A stretch of 64,000 nt of DNA from Natrarchaeobaculum aegyptiacum (GTDB lineage: Archaea; Halobacteriota; Halobacteria; Halobacteriales; Natrialbaceae), in NCBI RefSeq assembly GCF_002156705.1, contig NZ_CP019893.1, positions 1,550,001-1,614,000 on the forward strand. The letters run 5' to 3'. The notes beneath the pieces are model-generated. The model saw only the letters and a list, made by a program, of their open reading frames with translations, had not been told where the DNA came from and made no database searches. A program made the position numbers and the translations under genes. Shown here in pieces: positions 8,602 to 16,896 of the stretch; the stretch's first letter is position 1, and the number at the start of each line of letters is the position of its first letter.

Positions 8602-9276
8602 ATGACCCGGGATCCCTCGTCCTACAGCACCTACCTCGTGACCCAGGAATCGGCATCGAGCGGCCGCTCGACCCTCGAGATCGTCGAGGCGACGATCGCA
8701 GGCGGGATCGACGTCGTCCAGCTTCGAGAGAAAGCGACGCCCGCTCGAGACCGCTACGAACTCGGCCTCGAGTGTCGCGAACTGACAGCCGAGGCGGGGA
8801 TCGACCTGATCGTCAACGACCGGATCGACATCGCACAGGCCATCGACGCCGACGGGGTTCACGTGGGGCAATCGGACCTCCCGGTCGCGGTCGCTCGCGA
8901 CCTCCTCGGACCGGACGCGATCGTCGGCTGCTCGGTCGCCACCGTCGAAGAGGCCGCCCGGGCCGAAACCGACGGCGCGGACTACCTGGGCATCGGAACG
9001 ATCTACGGGACGACCTCGAAGGACGTCGACGATTACAAGGACGAGGTCGGTCCGGAGCGCGTCGCCGAGATCACCGACGCGGTCTCGATCCCTGCGGTCG
9101 GCATCGGCGGCATCACTCCCGAAAACGCCGGACCCGTGGTCGAGGCCGGCGCGACGGGCGTCTCCGTCATCTCGGCGATCACGGCCGCCGACGACCCGCA
9201 GGCAGCGACCGAGGCACTCGTCTCGAGCGTCGAAACGGCCCAAAACGCGACCGAACCGGACGGGGTGGCACGATGA
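8602..9276 (+). CDS. thiE: Thiamine-phosphate synthase
   Basis: A 224-residue TIM-barrel protein. It joins hydroxymethylpyrimidine diphosphate and thiazole phosphate to make thiamine phosphate. Family motifs in order: VVQLREKA (pyrophosphate/Mg region), LIVNDRIDIA, GVHVGQSDLP, GCSVATVEEA, YLGIGTIYGTTSKD (the phosphate-binding loop after strand 6), PAVGIGGITPENA and GVSVISAI. Length matches the single-domain enzyme, unlike the ThiD-ThiE or ThiN fusions found in other archaea. The ATG at 8602 is chosen over an upstream ATG at 8578 because conserved sequence begins there. It overlaps thiM by 4 bp (ATGA), so the two are co-translated. Confidence 0.95.
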   Translation: MTRDPSSYSTYLVTQESASSGRSTLEIVEATIAGGIDVVQLREKATPARDRYELGLECRELTAEAGIDLIVNDRIDIAQAIDADGVHVGQSDLPVAVARDLLGPDAIVGCSVATVEEAARAETDGADYLGIGTIYGTTSKDVDDYKDEVGPERVAEITDAVSIPAVGIGGITPENAGPVVEAGATGVSVISAITAADDPQAATEALVSSVETAQNATEPDGVAR

Positions 9277-10115
9277 GCGACGCGAGCCTCGAGCTGACTG
9301 CCGACGGCCTCGCGACCGCCCTCGGGCGCATCGCGTCGGACCCCCCGCTCGTCCAGGCGCTGACGAACACGGTGACGATCAGCGAGGTCGCCAATATCAT
9401 CCTCCACTGGGATGCCCTCCCGGTGATGGCCGACACGCCGGGCGACGCCGGCGAGATGGGGGCCGCGGCCGACGCCGTCCTGTTCAACACCGGACAGGTC
9501 CCGGAAAACCGCGTCGAGGCCATGCTCGAGGTAGGACAGGTAGCCAGCGAGCGCGGAATCCCGATCGTCCTCGACCCCGTCGGGGTGGGGTCGACACCGA
9601 CGCGCCAGACCGTCGCCGAACGCCTGCTCTCGGAACTCGAGTTCGCCGCGATCAAGGGCAACTACGGCGAGATCAGCGCGCTCGCGGGCGTCGAAGCCGA
9701 CGTCCGGGGCGTCGAATCCGTCGGCGAGTACGACGAGATCGAGGCGACCGCCCGCTCGCTCGCTGACTCGACGGGCGCGGTCGTCGTCGCCTCCGGCGTC
9801 GAGGATATCGTCGCGACCGGCGACGCCGCCCACCGGCTCTCGGTCGGCCACGAACGTCTCGGCGAGGTCGTCGGCACCGGCTGCATGCTCGGCGGCACCG
9901 TCGCCGCCTTCTGTGGCGCACTCGAGGACGACCACGCGGCAGCCCTGCAGGCCACACTCACCTTCGGTATCGCTGGCGAACGCGCCGCCGAGATGGACCA
10001 CTCGGGCCCGGGAACCTACCGGGCAGCGTTCGAGGATGCCGTGGCCGGATTCGGTCCAGACGCCGCGGGTGAACTCGAGGGTGAGATCGAAAAGCGAGTC
10101 GACCGGCTCGAATGA
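9273..10115 (+). CDS. thiM: Hydroxyethylthiazole kinase
   Basis: A 280-residue ribokinase-like kinase that phosphorylates the thiazole alcohol for salvage into thiamine; its product is a ThiE substrate. Diagnostic segments are VQALTNTVTISEVANIIL near the N-terminus, PVMADTPGDAGEM, PIVLDPVGVG, IKGNYGEISALAG and the anion-hole/catalytic segment VVGTGCMLGG with the conserved Cys. The start codon overlaps the thiE stop (ATGA), forming a two-gene thiamine salvage operon. No riboswitch-like element was recognised upstream. Confidence 0.95.
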   Translation: MSDASLELTADGLATALGRIASDPPLVQALTNTVTISEVANIILHWDALPVMADTPGDAGEMGAAADAVLFNTGQVPENRVEAMLEVGQVASERGIPIVLDPVGVGSTPTRQTVAERLLSELEFAAIKGNYGEISALAGVEADVRGVESVGEYDEIEATARSLADSTGAVVVASGVEDIVATGDAAHRLSVGHERLGEVVGTGCMLGGTVAAFCGALEDDHAAALQATLTFGIAGERAAEMDHSGPGTYRAAFEDAVAGFGPDAAGELEGEIEKRVDRLE

Positions 10116-10227
10116 GGTAGAGGGGCTCGAGTTCTTCAGGACACACAACCACGCCGAAGTGAGTCTTCGGGCATCATACACCACGAATGCCCCGATCCGC
10201 CCGACCATCCGCAACTCGTTATCGTTC

Positions 10228-10272
10228 GAAAGATCTTCGATCTTTCGTGATGACAAAACGTCTTCGACGTTT
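10228..10272. repeat. Two tandem TTC-loop hairpins downstream of thiM
   Basis: Two perfect short hairpins lie side by side: GAAAGATC-TTC-GATCTTTC (10228-10246) and AAACGTC-TTC-GACGTTT (10256-10272). Both have the same TTC loop, so the unit looks duplicated with a changed stem. They may terminate the thiE-thiM transcript or be part of the palindromic repeat DNA that continues to about 10480. Confidence 0.6.
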
Positions 10273-10333
10273 CGAATCACACTCCTCACTCAGTTGTGGT
10301 GCTCACATCGTCGGAGAGACCGAGCGGATCGGT

Positions 10334-10475
10334 CCCTTCATTCCCACCCAGTCACCAGGCCGGTCAAGCTACGTGGGTGGGAATGAAAGGGGCTGTCACG
10401 CTCGCTGAGCGAGACGATGCAAGCACGCGAACGAAGTGAGCGCGCACAGCGAGTTGCAGCCAGCGAGCGTGGCAG
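10334..10475. repeat. Palindromic MITE-like repeat element
   Basis: A composite of inverted repeats. Arms of TGGGTGGGAATGAAGGG type are at 10334-10350 and 10374-10391 (one extra A on the right). A second pair, CTGTCACGCTCGCTG at 10393-10407 and CAGCGAGCGTGGCAG at 10461-10475, encloses a small CTCGC/GCGAG stem. Sequences with TTCATTCCCACCC arms recur between genes in many haloarchaeal genomes (recollection, not searched), so this is probably a dispersed, non-autonomous element. With the hairpins at 10228-10272 it fills the gap between thiM and the helicase gene. Confidence 0.55.
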
Positions 10476-10598
10476 GGGCTTTCGTGGCAGCATCAATCGG
10501 GGCGTTGGTGCACCGAAGCTGCGCACATACGACACCATCCAACGCTTCTGGAACTAGAGTCCGAATCGCTCAAGTACGGGACCCACATACCCCAACGC

Positions 10599-12665
10599 GT
10601 GTCGAAGCAGGTTCAGGAGGTCGAAACGATCTTCTGTCACGAGACGGGCGACGACTACCTCGTCGTCGTCGAACGTGACGGCAATCGACTCTTTCGGGCG
10701 CGACTCGGACTCTCGGAGACCTCGGCCGGTCCCCGGCCAGCGAAGTTCCGGCTGAAAGACGGCTCGAGCGAGGAGCCACGCCAGCCCGACGAGTTCGTCG
10801 AACTCGCACGGCGAGCGCGGCGAATTCGCATTTCGGAGCAGACCTCTCGAGGGGCACGTGAGGAACTGCTCGAGATGCTCGCTGGCTACCAGCTCGAGGA
10901 GAAAGCCAAGGCCGTCCGGACCTGCCGCTACTGTGCGTCGGCGGGACGCTACTCGCCGATCACGACCGAGACCGCGATCAGGGACGACGCCGACTGGATC
11001 TGTACGGACTGCGCTCGACAGGAACTCGAGCGCCAGCTTTCCTACTCGAACGCGGGCAGCGTCACGGGCGCGGCCAGGGAACGCTTAGAGGAGCTGATGC
11101 TCGAGGTGCAGGATCTCCAGCGGATCGTGAACTTGCTCGAGGGGCAACTGGACCCGGATCTGACGAAGTTCGATACGATTTCGGCGACGGTCGAGGAGGT
11201 CGATCCGGTCCGGGTGGACTCGCTTGACCTGCACCCCGGCCTGCAGACCCTGCTCGAGGACCGATTCGAGACGCTGCTGCCGGTCCAGAGTCTGGCGGTG
11301 GAAAACGGTCTCTTCGACGGGGAGGATCAACTGGTCGTGTCGGCGACGGCGACCGGGAAGACGCTCGTCGGCGAGATGACGGGGATCGACCGGGTGCTGA
11401 ACGGCAAGGGCAAGATGCTCTTTCTCGTGCCCCTCGTCGCGCTGGCCAACCAGAAGTACGAGGACTTTCAGGACGAGTACGGCCACCTCGTCGACGTCTC
11501 CATCCGCGTGGGTGCGAGTCGGATCAACGACGACGGCAACCGGTTCGATCCGAACGCCGACGTGATCGTCGGCACCTACGAGGGGATCGACCACGCCCTC
11601 CGGACGGGCAAGGACATGGGCGACATCGGTACCGTGGTCATCGACGAAGTCCACACCCTCAAAGAAGACGAACGGGGCCACCGGCTCGACGGGCTCATCT
11701 CCCGTCTGAAGTACACGTGCGAGCAGCGGGCAAAGCGTCGGGAGGACTACAGCGGCGCCCAGTGGATCTCCCTCTCGGCGACTGTCGGCAACCCCGAACA
11801 GCTCGCGGTCGCCCTCGAGTCGACGCTGATCGAGTTCGAGGAGCGGCCGGTGCCGATCGAACGCCACGTCACCTTCGCCGACGGCCGCGAGAAGGTCCGC
11901 ATCGAGAACAAACTCGTCAAACGCGAGTTCGACACCGAATCCTCGAAGGGATACCGGGGCCAGACGATCATCTTCACGAACTCCCGCCGGCGGTGTCACG
12001 AGATTTCCCGGAAACTCGAGTACGCCTCCGCACCCTATCACGCGGGGCTCGACTACAAGCGCCGGAAGAAGGTCGAACGCCAGTTCGGCGACCAGGACCT
12101 CGCGGCCGTCGTCACGACCGCGGCGCTGGCGGCGGGGGTCGACTTCCCCGCCTCGCAGGTGGTCTTCGACACGCTCGCGATGGGCATCGAGTGGCTCTCC
12201 GTCCAGGAGTTCCACCAGATGCTCGGCCGCGCAGGCCGTCCCGACTACCACGACGAGGGGAAGGTGTACGTGCTGGTCGAACCCGACTGTTCGTACCACA
12301 ACTCGATGGAACGCACCGAAGACGAGGTCGCCTTCACCCTGCTCAAAGGCGAGATGGAGTCGGTGATGACCCACTACGACGAGGCCGCCGCCATCGAAGA
12401 GACGCTCGCGAACGTCACCGTCGGTGGCAAGGCGGCCAAGGCGCTCAACGACCGCATGCTCGGCGAGGTGCCCACGAAACACGCCGTCGGAAAACTGCTC
12501 GAGTACGACTTTATCGACGGCCTCGAGCCGACGCCACTGGGCCGGGTCATCACCGAGCACTTCCTCGACCCGACCGAGGCGTTCACCCTCCTCGACGGCA
12601 TTCGGAAGGACGCCCACCCGTACGATCTCGTGGCGGACATCGAGTTGCAGGACGCGGAGTTGTAG
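10599..12665 (+). CDS. DEAD/DEAH-box superfamily 2 helicase with zinc ribbon
   Basis: A 688-residue SF2 helicase. Residues ~108-138 carry a CxxC...CxxC zinc ribbon (CRYC, CTDC), preceded by a haloarchaeal N-terminal domain and followed by a short coiled segment. RecA domain 1: Q-motif-like LLPVQSLAV, Walker A SATATGKT (~247-254), VPLVALANQKY (Ia), DEVH box (~349) and SLSATVGN (III). RecA domain 2: IIFTNSRRRCHEI (IV), VVTTAALAAGVDFPA (V) and QMLGRAGRPDYHDEG (VI). The helicase core is Ski2/Hel308-like, but the zinc ribbon and short C-terminus set it apart. A role in DNA repair or replication-fork rescue is inference. The start is GTG at 10599. Confidence 0.88.
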   Translation: MSKQVQEVETIFCHETGDDYLVVVERDGNRLFRARLGLSETSAGPRPAKFRLKDGSSEEPRQPDEFVELARRARRIRISEQTSRGAREELLEMLAGYQLEEKAKAVRTCRYCASAGRYSPITTETAIRDDADWICTDCARQELERQLSYSNAGSVTGAARERLEELMLEVQDLQRIVNLLEGQLDPDLTKFDTISATVEEVDPVRVDSLDLHPGLQTLLEDRFETLLPVQSLAVENGLFDGEDQLVVSATATGKTLVGEMTGIDRVLNGKGKMLFLVPLVALANQKYEDFQDEYGHLVDVSIRVGASRINDDGNRFDPNADVIVGTYEGIDHALRTGKDMGDIGTVVIDEVHTLKEDERGHRLDGLISRLKYTCEQRAKRREDYSGAQWISLSATVGNPEQLAVALESTLIEFEERPVPIERHVTFADGREKVRIENKLVKREFDTESSKGYRGQTIIFTNSRRRCHEISRKLEYASAPYHAGLDYKRRKKVERQFGDQDLAAVVTTAALAAGVDFPASQVVFDTLAMGIEWLSVQEFHQMLGRAGRPDYHDEGKVYVLVEPDCSYHNSMERTEDEVAFTLLKGEMESVMTHYDEAAAIEETLANVTVGGKAAKALNDRMLGEVPTKHAVGKLLEYDFIDGLEPTPLGRVITEHFLDPTEAFTLLDGIRKDAHPYDLVADIELQDAEL

Positions 12666-12686
12666 TCGACCGCGAGCAGAAAACAA

Positions 12687-12938
12687 TCAGAACGCGATTC
12701 CGAACAGCGAGAGCACCAGCACGACCAGCGCGCCGGGAACGCCCCCGATGGCGACGATCAGGAGGGCGATCGGCGTGACGGTAACCGAGAGGCCGAACAG
12801 GAAATTTGCGAGAAAGAGCACCACCAGTCCCACGACCGCGTTGATCACGAACGGCCGCACCGTCTGGACGATATTCGCAGCCACGAGCACGGCGACGAGC
12901 ACGGCTGCGAGGAGGAGGATCTCGAGTCCGGTAACCAT
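12687..12938 (-). CDS. BofA-family membrane protein
   Basis: An 83-residue, almost entirely hydrophobic protein with about three transmembrane helices. The order of segments (LLLAAVLVAVLVAANIV, PFVINAVVGLVVLFLANFLFG and VTPIALLIVAIGGVPGALVVLVLSLF) matches the pro-sigma-K inhibitor BofA family, including the conserved VGGxPGALxVxxL-type C-terminus. Haloarchaea have no sigma-K or sporulation, so the BofA name gives fold and family only; the function here is unknown. It is convergent with the helicase gene and divergent from tRNA-Pro. Confidence 0.8.
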   Translation of the reverse strand: MVTGLEILLLAAVLVAVLVAANIVQTVRPFVINAVVGLVVLFLANFLFGLSVTVTPIALLIVAIGGVPGALVVLVLSLFGIAF

Positions 12939-12987
12939 ACCGAAGGAAGGAGCGCTGGCGGCAAAACCGTTCGGGACGGAACGAAAC

Positions 12988-12997
12988 CCTTTATGAC
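12988..12997 (+). promoter_or_regulatory. TATA box of tRNA-Pro
   Basis: A CCTTTATGAC element is centred about 27 nt upstream of the tRNA 5' end, preceded by CGAAAC as a possible BRE. Spacing and sequence fit an archaeal TBP/TFB promoter. Confidence 0.6.
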
Positions 12998-13019
12998 CTG
13001 CGCGCAGAAGTGGGGGTAC

Positions 13020-13092
13020 GGGATCGTGGGTTAGCCTGGTATACTTCGGGCCTTGGGTGCCCGTGACCGCGGTTCAAATCCGCGCGATCCCA
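13020..13092 (+). tRNA. tRNA-Pro (UGG)
   Basis: It folds as a cloverleaf. The acceptor stem is GGGATCG/CGATCCC with discriminator A at 13092. The anticodon stem CGGGC/GCCCG encloses the loop CTTGGGT, giving anticodon TGG for proline, and the T-arm is CGCGG-TTCAAAT-CCGCG. No CCA is encoded and no intron is seen. The D-arm GGTTAGCCTGGTATACTTC is normal. The 3' end is the integration site of the virus that follows, and remains intact. Confidence 0.95.
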
Positions 13093-13093
13093 T
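13080..13093. other. attL
   Basis: The 14-bp CCGCGCGATCCCAT spans part of the T-stem and acceptor stem of tRNA-Pro and the following T. It is repeated exactly at 26509-26522. The tRNA gene stays complete after integration, as usual for 3'-end targeting integrases. Confidence 0.88.
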
Positions 13094-13100
13094 AGCGAGA

Positions 13101-13122
13101 ATAAGGGTTACGCAACCCTTAT
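13101..13122. promoter_or_regulatory. Perfect 9-bp inverted repeat, candidate operator at left end
   Basis: ATAAGGGTT-ACGC-AACCCTTAT is a perfect palindrome with a 4-nt centre, 8 nt inside the attL side. It directly precedes a TTTTAC element (13130-13135) that could be a TATA box for the replication operon. Its centre TACGCAACC recurs at 16887-16895 and 24969-24977, and CCCTTATACGC (13116-13126) recurs at 24963-24973. It is a repressor operator or an integrase arm site; sequence alone cannot decide. From here to about 13325 no gene is seen. Confidence 0.55.
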
Positions 13123-13325
13123 ACGCCGGTTTTACCCGTTTCCCAAAACTCTACTGGGTCCAGTCTGTCCAGTGTCTTCGCTCTCGAGTCGATCTTCTCC
13201 TCGAGCTGCTGGTCGCGATCGTCCTCGAGGAGGAACTCCCGACCACAGCAGCCCCGGCACCCTCCCCGGCGGTCCTGTCCCGTAACGGTTCGGCACCAGC
13301 ATCGACCGAGCGGCGCGAGTGCCGG

Positions 13326-13865
13326 ATGGACGGTAGCCCGGAACCCGCAGCGCGTCGACGCCGTGAGCCTGCGAACGGCGCCGACGACGCGAGGGAAAGC
13401 CCGGACCGTAGGGAGCGCAGCGAAGCGAGCGACCGGCCTCGTTCCGGCCAGGGAGCGACGCGAGGGAGTTCCTCTACCAACACTCTGGATCGCACACCGC
13501 GTATTCTCACAGACGGTGGATACGTTCGAACGGAATTCTCCCCGTATCGTCGTCCGTTCACGAAACCGCCGACGGTCTCTCAGACCGGTGCAGGGTATCG
13601 CTACGTTCGCTGTACTCACGGGGATTCCGACGACACTGTGTATATCCACCAGCTGTGTGCGATCGCCGCTGGTGCAGACCCACACGACGTATTCAGCGAT
13701 CGCTACGACGTCCGTCACATTGTCCCGGATAACTGGCTCAGCTCTGACGTGCAAACTGCGGCCGGGAAACCCTACCTCAACACTCCCGAAACGGTCGCAC
13801 TCTTTCCGATCTGGGCGCGGTCAGAGAACTTCGATCGCTCCTCGAGCGACGGAGGTGCCCGATGA
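13326..13865 (+). CDS. HNH-like viral protein (start uncertain)
   Basis: A 179-residue product if translation starts at the ATG at 13326. The first ~60 residues are low-complexity and Arg/Glu/Ser-rich, and may be partly non-coding. From about residue 60 (DGGYVRTEFSPYRRPF) the sequence looks genuine. YVRCTHGDSDDTVYIHQLCAIA, then VRHIVPDNW and LNTPETVALF, follows the arrangement of haloviral HNH-type proteins (His in the first strand, His-Ile, then Asn in a closing helix), but with a weak HNH core. It overlaps the following zinc-finger gene by 4 bp (ATGA). DNA nicking or packaging roles would be guesses. Confidence 0.5.
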   Translation: MDGSPEPAARRRREPANGADDARESPDRRERSEASDRPRSGQGATRGSSSTNTLDRTPRILTDGGYVRTEFSPYRRPFTKPPTVSQTGAGYRYVRCTHGDSDDTVYIHQLCAIAAGADPHDVFSDRYDVRHIVPDNWLSSDVQTAAGKPYLNTPETVALFPIWARSENFDRSSSDGGAR

Positions 13866-13987
13866 CGGTTTACTGTCGTCACTGCCATCGCTCGATCTCC
13901 GATCACGGGACGATGGTCCTCGAGGAGCGCTATCTGCTACACATCTGCCCGACAGCCAGCGGTCACACGCTGGTGGACGCGCAGTGA
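13862..13987 (+). CDS. Small zinc-finger protein upstream of rep
   Basis: A 41-residue protein, MTVYCRHCHRSISDHG, with a CxxC pair followed by HxC (LLHICP) and a late His, giving enough ligands for one zinc. Its start overlaps the preceding stop (ATGA) and its own stop directly abuts the rep ATG (TGAATG), so it is locked into the replication operon. Micro-proteins of this kind are common next to haloviral replication genes. A DNA-binding or Rep-partner role is inference. Confidence 0.6.
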   Translation: MTVYCRHCHRSISDHGTMVLEERYLLHICPTASGHTLVDAQ

Positions 13988-15922
13988 ATGGCCGCACTCG
14001 TGGGCAGTCAGCAGGGTTGTAACACATCCACAGTAGTCCAGTACCTTGCTGACCACGGCCTGATGGCCTACGGCCAGCGCGATACCGACGCGCTGACCTC
14101 CCGCAATAGCGACCGCGTTCGTATTCTCAAGTTCCTCGCGCGTCATCCCGAAGGGATCTCTCAGACCGCGCTGTGTCATTTCGTGCTCAAAGGCGTCTCC
14201 TCGAGCGACTACACTGGACTGTACGATCTGTCCGGTGATGCCTACGAACGCCACGACGACGCTGCACAGTACATCTACACCGGAAGCGACTGGATTGCGC
14301 TCGATGGCTCCGACGACGACTACCAGTTTCTCAACCGCTTCATCAACGACCTCGAGGAAGATACCAACCTCGTGCGGCTCGAGCACGTCGATCGCGACGG
14401 CGAGCGTGGTCGATGGGTCTACCCGACCCACCGCCTGCTTGACTTGATTTCAGCAGGCATAACTGAAACGACCACCCACTCGAACGACCTCGTTTACGAC
14501 CGTGAGTTCTGCCAGAACATCCTCAAAACCACACGTTCGAAGCGTTTGACGCTTTCCGACCCGCAGAAGGAAACCCTCGCTCGGTCGCTCCGTCGTTACA
14601 TCAAGCGCGTTCGTGACTACCGACTCGCGTTCAACGTCCATCTGGCGAACCGGTCCGGGCACGAAACTCGCCGGATGGTCAAGCCAATGGCTACGCGCTT
14701 CTCCGATCGCGGCCGCGTCGATCGGACGTTCGCCATGCTCCAAGACTCCCTCGAGTGGGGAGCCGAACACGCTGACACAGCCGCATTTTGTACGTTCACG
14801 ACCGATCCGAAGAAGTTCGATAGCCTCTGGGACGCGGTCATGGCTATCAACGAGAATTTTCACGCACTGAATCAGTGGCTCAAATCAGACCCGTCGACAA
14901 AGCTCGACACACGGAAGGAAAACGTGCGATCGTGGCGAGGCCCCGGCGACGACGTAACCGGCCGTCCGCGTGAAAAGCTCGAGTACGTCAAAGTCCTCGA
15001 GTTCACGTCTCGTGGCTATCCGCACCTTCACGTTCTCTATTTTGATCCCCCGAGGCGAGAGATCGACGGGATGCCGTGGCTTTGTGACAAAGCAGAACTC
15101 TCCCACCAGTGGAACAAGGACACCGAGACACGTACCGGCCAGGGGAGAATCGTCGACGTCTACCCGCTGGTCTTTCGCGACGATCTCGACGACCTCGAGG
15201 ACGCCGAGTTCAACTCGTCCAACGGATTCGTGAGCTGGTATCGGTACGGCGATCACGAACACTCCCAAGAGTGGGTCGAAGATCGCGTTCGGTTCCACCA
15301 GCGTGAGGGACAGATCGATTTCGACGGAGACACCGATAATCCGATGCAGAAGACGGCCGGTTCATACCTTGGGAAATACTTGAGCGAAACCTACGCGCTG
15401 CTCCTCGATCTCGACAGTCTCGACGATCCCGACTTCCAGGGGACCATCGAGACGCCTTCAAAATCGGCGTGGTGGAAACTCGCCATGTACTGGTGTACAC
15501 AACGTCGTTTCTGGTCGCCCTCGAGGACGATCCGGCGGGATATCGACCTCGACGAAGACAGGACCGATATTCGCCGTGGCGTCGCCGACGCCACCAGGTC
15601 CTCGCTGCTCTATCATTCAGAACGTCTCGATGATGGTCATGCACTTTACCCTGATCTCGATCGTGAGCGAGCTGACTCGATACTCTACCGACTTGCTCGC
15701 GATCTCGTCGCAGAGAAGGAACTCGAGGCTATGCAAGCGTCAACTACTACGACGACACTTGCAAATGTCGAATATCTCGGTGCGTACCACTTCGACGATC
15801 TTCCATCGTCTCCTGATCGACGTGTGCGTCCCGATGTGTTTCAGGCTGCAGTTCATGACCCGAAAGAACCTGTCGTACTTGCTTCAACAGGTGACAGACC
15901 TCCTCCGCTAAAGCAAATGTGA
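13988..15922 (+). CDS. Rolling-circle replication initiator (HUH Rep)
   Basis: A 644-residue protein. Residues ~25-150 look like a winged-helix region (RVRILKFLARHPEGISQTAL). The HUH endonuclease core follows: motif I FCTFTTDPKKF (~258-268), motif II GYPHLHVLYFD with metal-binding His346 and His348, and motif III KTAGSYLGKYLSE with Tyr460 and Tyr464 separated by GK, the Yx3Y arrangement of two-tyrosine Reps. The protein would nick one strand at the viral origin and start rolling-circle replication, as in haloarchaeal plasmids and pleolipoviruses. It is the last gene of a tight three-gene set with the HNH-like and zinc-finger genes. The origin was not located. Confidence 0.85.
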   Translation: MAALVGSQQGCNTSTVVQYLADHGLMAYGQRDTDALTSRNSDRVRILKFLARHPEGISQTALCHFVLKGVSSSDYTGLYDLSGDAYERHDDAAQYIYTGSDWIALDGSDDDYQFLNRFINDLEEDTNLVRLEHVDRDGERGRWVYPTHRLLDLISAGITETTTHSNDLVYDREFCQNILKTTRSKRLTLSDPQKETLARSLRRYIKRVRDYRLAFNVHLANRSGHETRRMVKPMATRFSDRGRVDRTFAMLQDSLEWGAEHADTAAFCTFTTDPKKFDSLWDAVMAINENFHALNQWLKSDPSTKLDTRKENVRSWRGPGDDVTGRPREKLEYVKVLEFTSRGYPHLHVLYFDPPRREIDGMPWLCDKAELSHQWNKDTETRTGQGRIVDVYPLVFRDDLDDLEDAEFNSSNGFVSWYRYGDHEHSQEWVEDRVRFHQREGQIDFDGDTDNPMQKTAGSYLGKYLSETYALLLDLDSLDDPDFQGTIETPSKSAWWKLAMYWCTQRRFWSPSRTIRRDIDLDEDRTDIRRGVADATRSSLLYHSERLDDGHALYPDLDRERADSILYRLARDLVAEKELEAMQASTTTTTLANVEYLGAYHFDDLPSSPDRRVRPDVFQAAVHDPKEPVVLASTGDRPPPLKQM

Positions 15923-16000
15923 TACCTGTTTGCTAGTCCTGTTAGCTACAGGTAAACATATCCACCAGATACATAACAATAGAACCACATTTCAAAGTCA

Positions 16001-16714
16001 ATGAATCACGACGAGATTAATACAATTATCGGAATATCTACTCTTCTCGTAATGATAATATTTGTTGGTATTCCTACCGCAGCGGAATATTATCCCAACC
16101 TATTTCCAACGTTTTTAGCATGGATACCATTTAGTTTACTACGTTCAATTAGTATTCCAGTTGTTTCCATCTCAATTGGATTCATTATTGGCTGGTATCT
16201 TCGCGGAATAAACGATCGTGATTATTCTAATGGACCCGAGACCTCCGAGGATAGCTCCAACTCTATTAATGAAATAGAGGGGTGTGTTGAAAAAGATGGC
16301 ATAATATGGAAGGGGTTAGCACAAATACACAATAGGAGAGTTGGGAACGTTGATTTTCCTTTCGAACCACGTTGTCCTAAATGTCGGAAAGAGATGAACA
16401 TGGAATCGTACAAAATCAACTCTATGAGCGCTCGTAGAGACCCATTTGGTCGTTCATCTACACAAACACGCCGATTGTGGGAGTGTCCTGACGAAGACTG
16501 TGGCCATTCTACGTCAAGAACTACAGACCAACAAAAAGAAGCGCGCAAGCTTTTCAAAGGAGAGGTTGAAAAGCTGGTGGAAAGTAAAGGGGAGGAGCAC
16601 TCATTAGAAAATATAATTGAAAGAATTGATGGTGAGATTTCACCGAGAAGTATCTGGGAGGAATATGCTGAGGTTGTTGATTCCTCACATGTGTCAACTA
16701 ATTGCTTTCCGTAG
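16001..16714 (+). CDS. AT-rich membrane protein with cytosolic zinc ribbon
   Basis: 237 residues, unknown family. Two N-terminal transmembrane helices (IIGISTLLVMIIFVGIP and SISIPVVSISIGFIIGWYL) are followed by a soluble part with two CxxC-type pairs (RCPKCRK and ECPDEDC), fitting one zinc ribbon, and a charged helical C-terminus. Base composition and codon use are strikingly AT-rich (ATA, TTA, AGA codons) against the GC-rich replication and virion genes on both sides, and no coupling to neighbours is seen. It looks like acquired cargo in a provirus. A superinfection-exclusion or host-interaction role is possible but unproven. Confidence 0.7.
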   Translation: MNHDEINTIIGISTLLVMIIFVGIPTAAEYYPNLFPTFLAWIPFSLLRSISIPVVSISIGFIIGWYLRGINDRDYSNGPETSEDSSNSINEIEGCVEKDGIIWKGLAQIHNRRVGNVDFPFEPRCPKCRKEMNMESYKINSMSARRDPFGRSSTQTRRLWECPDEDCGHSTSRTTDQQKEARKLFKGEVEKLVESKGEEHSLENIIERIDGEISPRSIWEEYAEVVDSSHVSTNCFP

Positions 16715-16882
16715 TTCTTGAATTATTGACTATTTTATTAACTTGCAACTATTCGATTTCTCGCATTTATTGGCTATCTGATCAGTTCTCACATTACCAA
16801 ATTACGTAGCCGGAACGTACCGCCTATCTAGCTTTTACCGGCACTTTCGATTCTCAAAGTAACTACGTCGATTCCTTCGGCG

Positions 16883-16896
16883 TGGTTACGCAACCA
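16883..16896. promoter_or_regulatory. Palindrome overlapping start codon of virion operon
   Basis: TGGTT-ACGC-AACCA is a perfect palindrome whose final A is the A of the ATG that opens the virion gene block. It shares the core GGTTACGCAACC with the 13101-13122 palindrome. A T-rich element (GCTTTTACC, 16831-16839) about 60 nt upstream of the ATG could be the TATA box, putting the palindrome just downstream of the transcription start, where bound repressor would block the operon. Confidence 0.5.

Noticed and set aside
8526-9272. N-terminal extension of thiM back through thiE
   Set aside because: Arg/Gly-rich translation in the wrong frame of thiE; thiM proper starts at the ATGA overlap.
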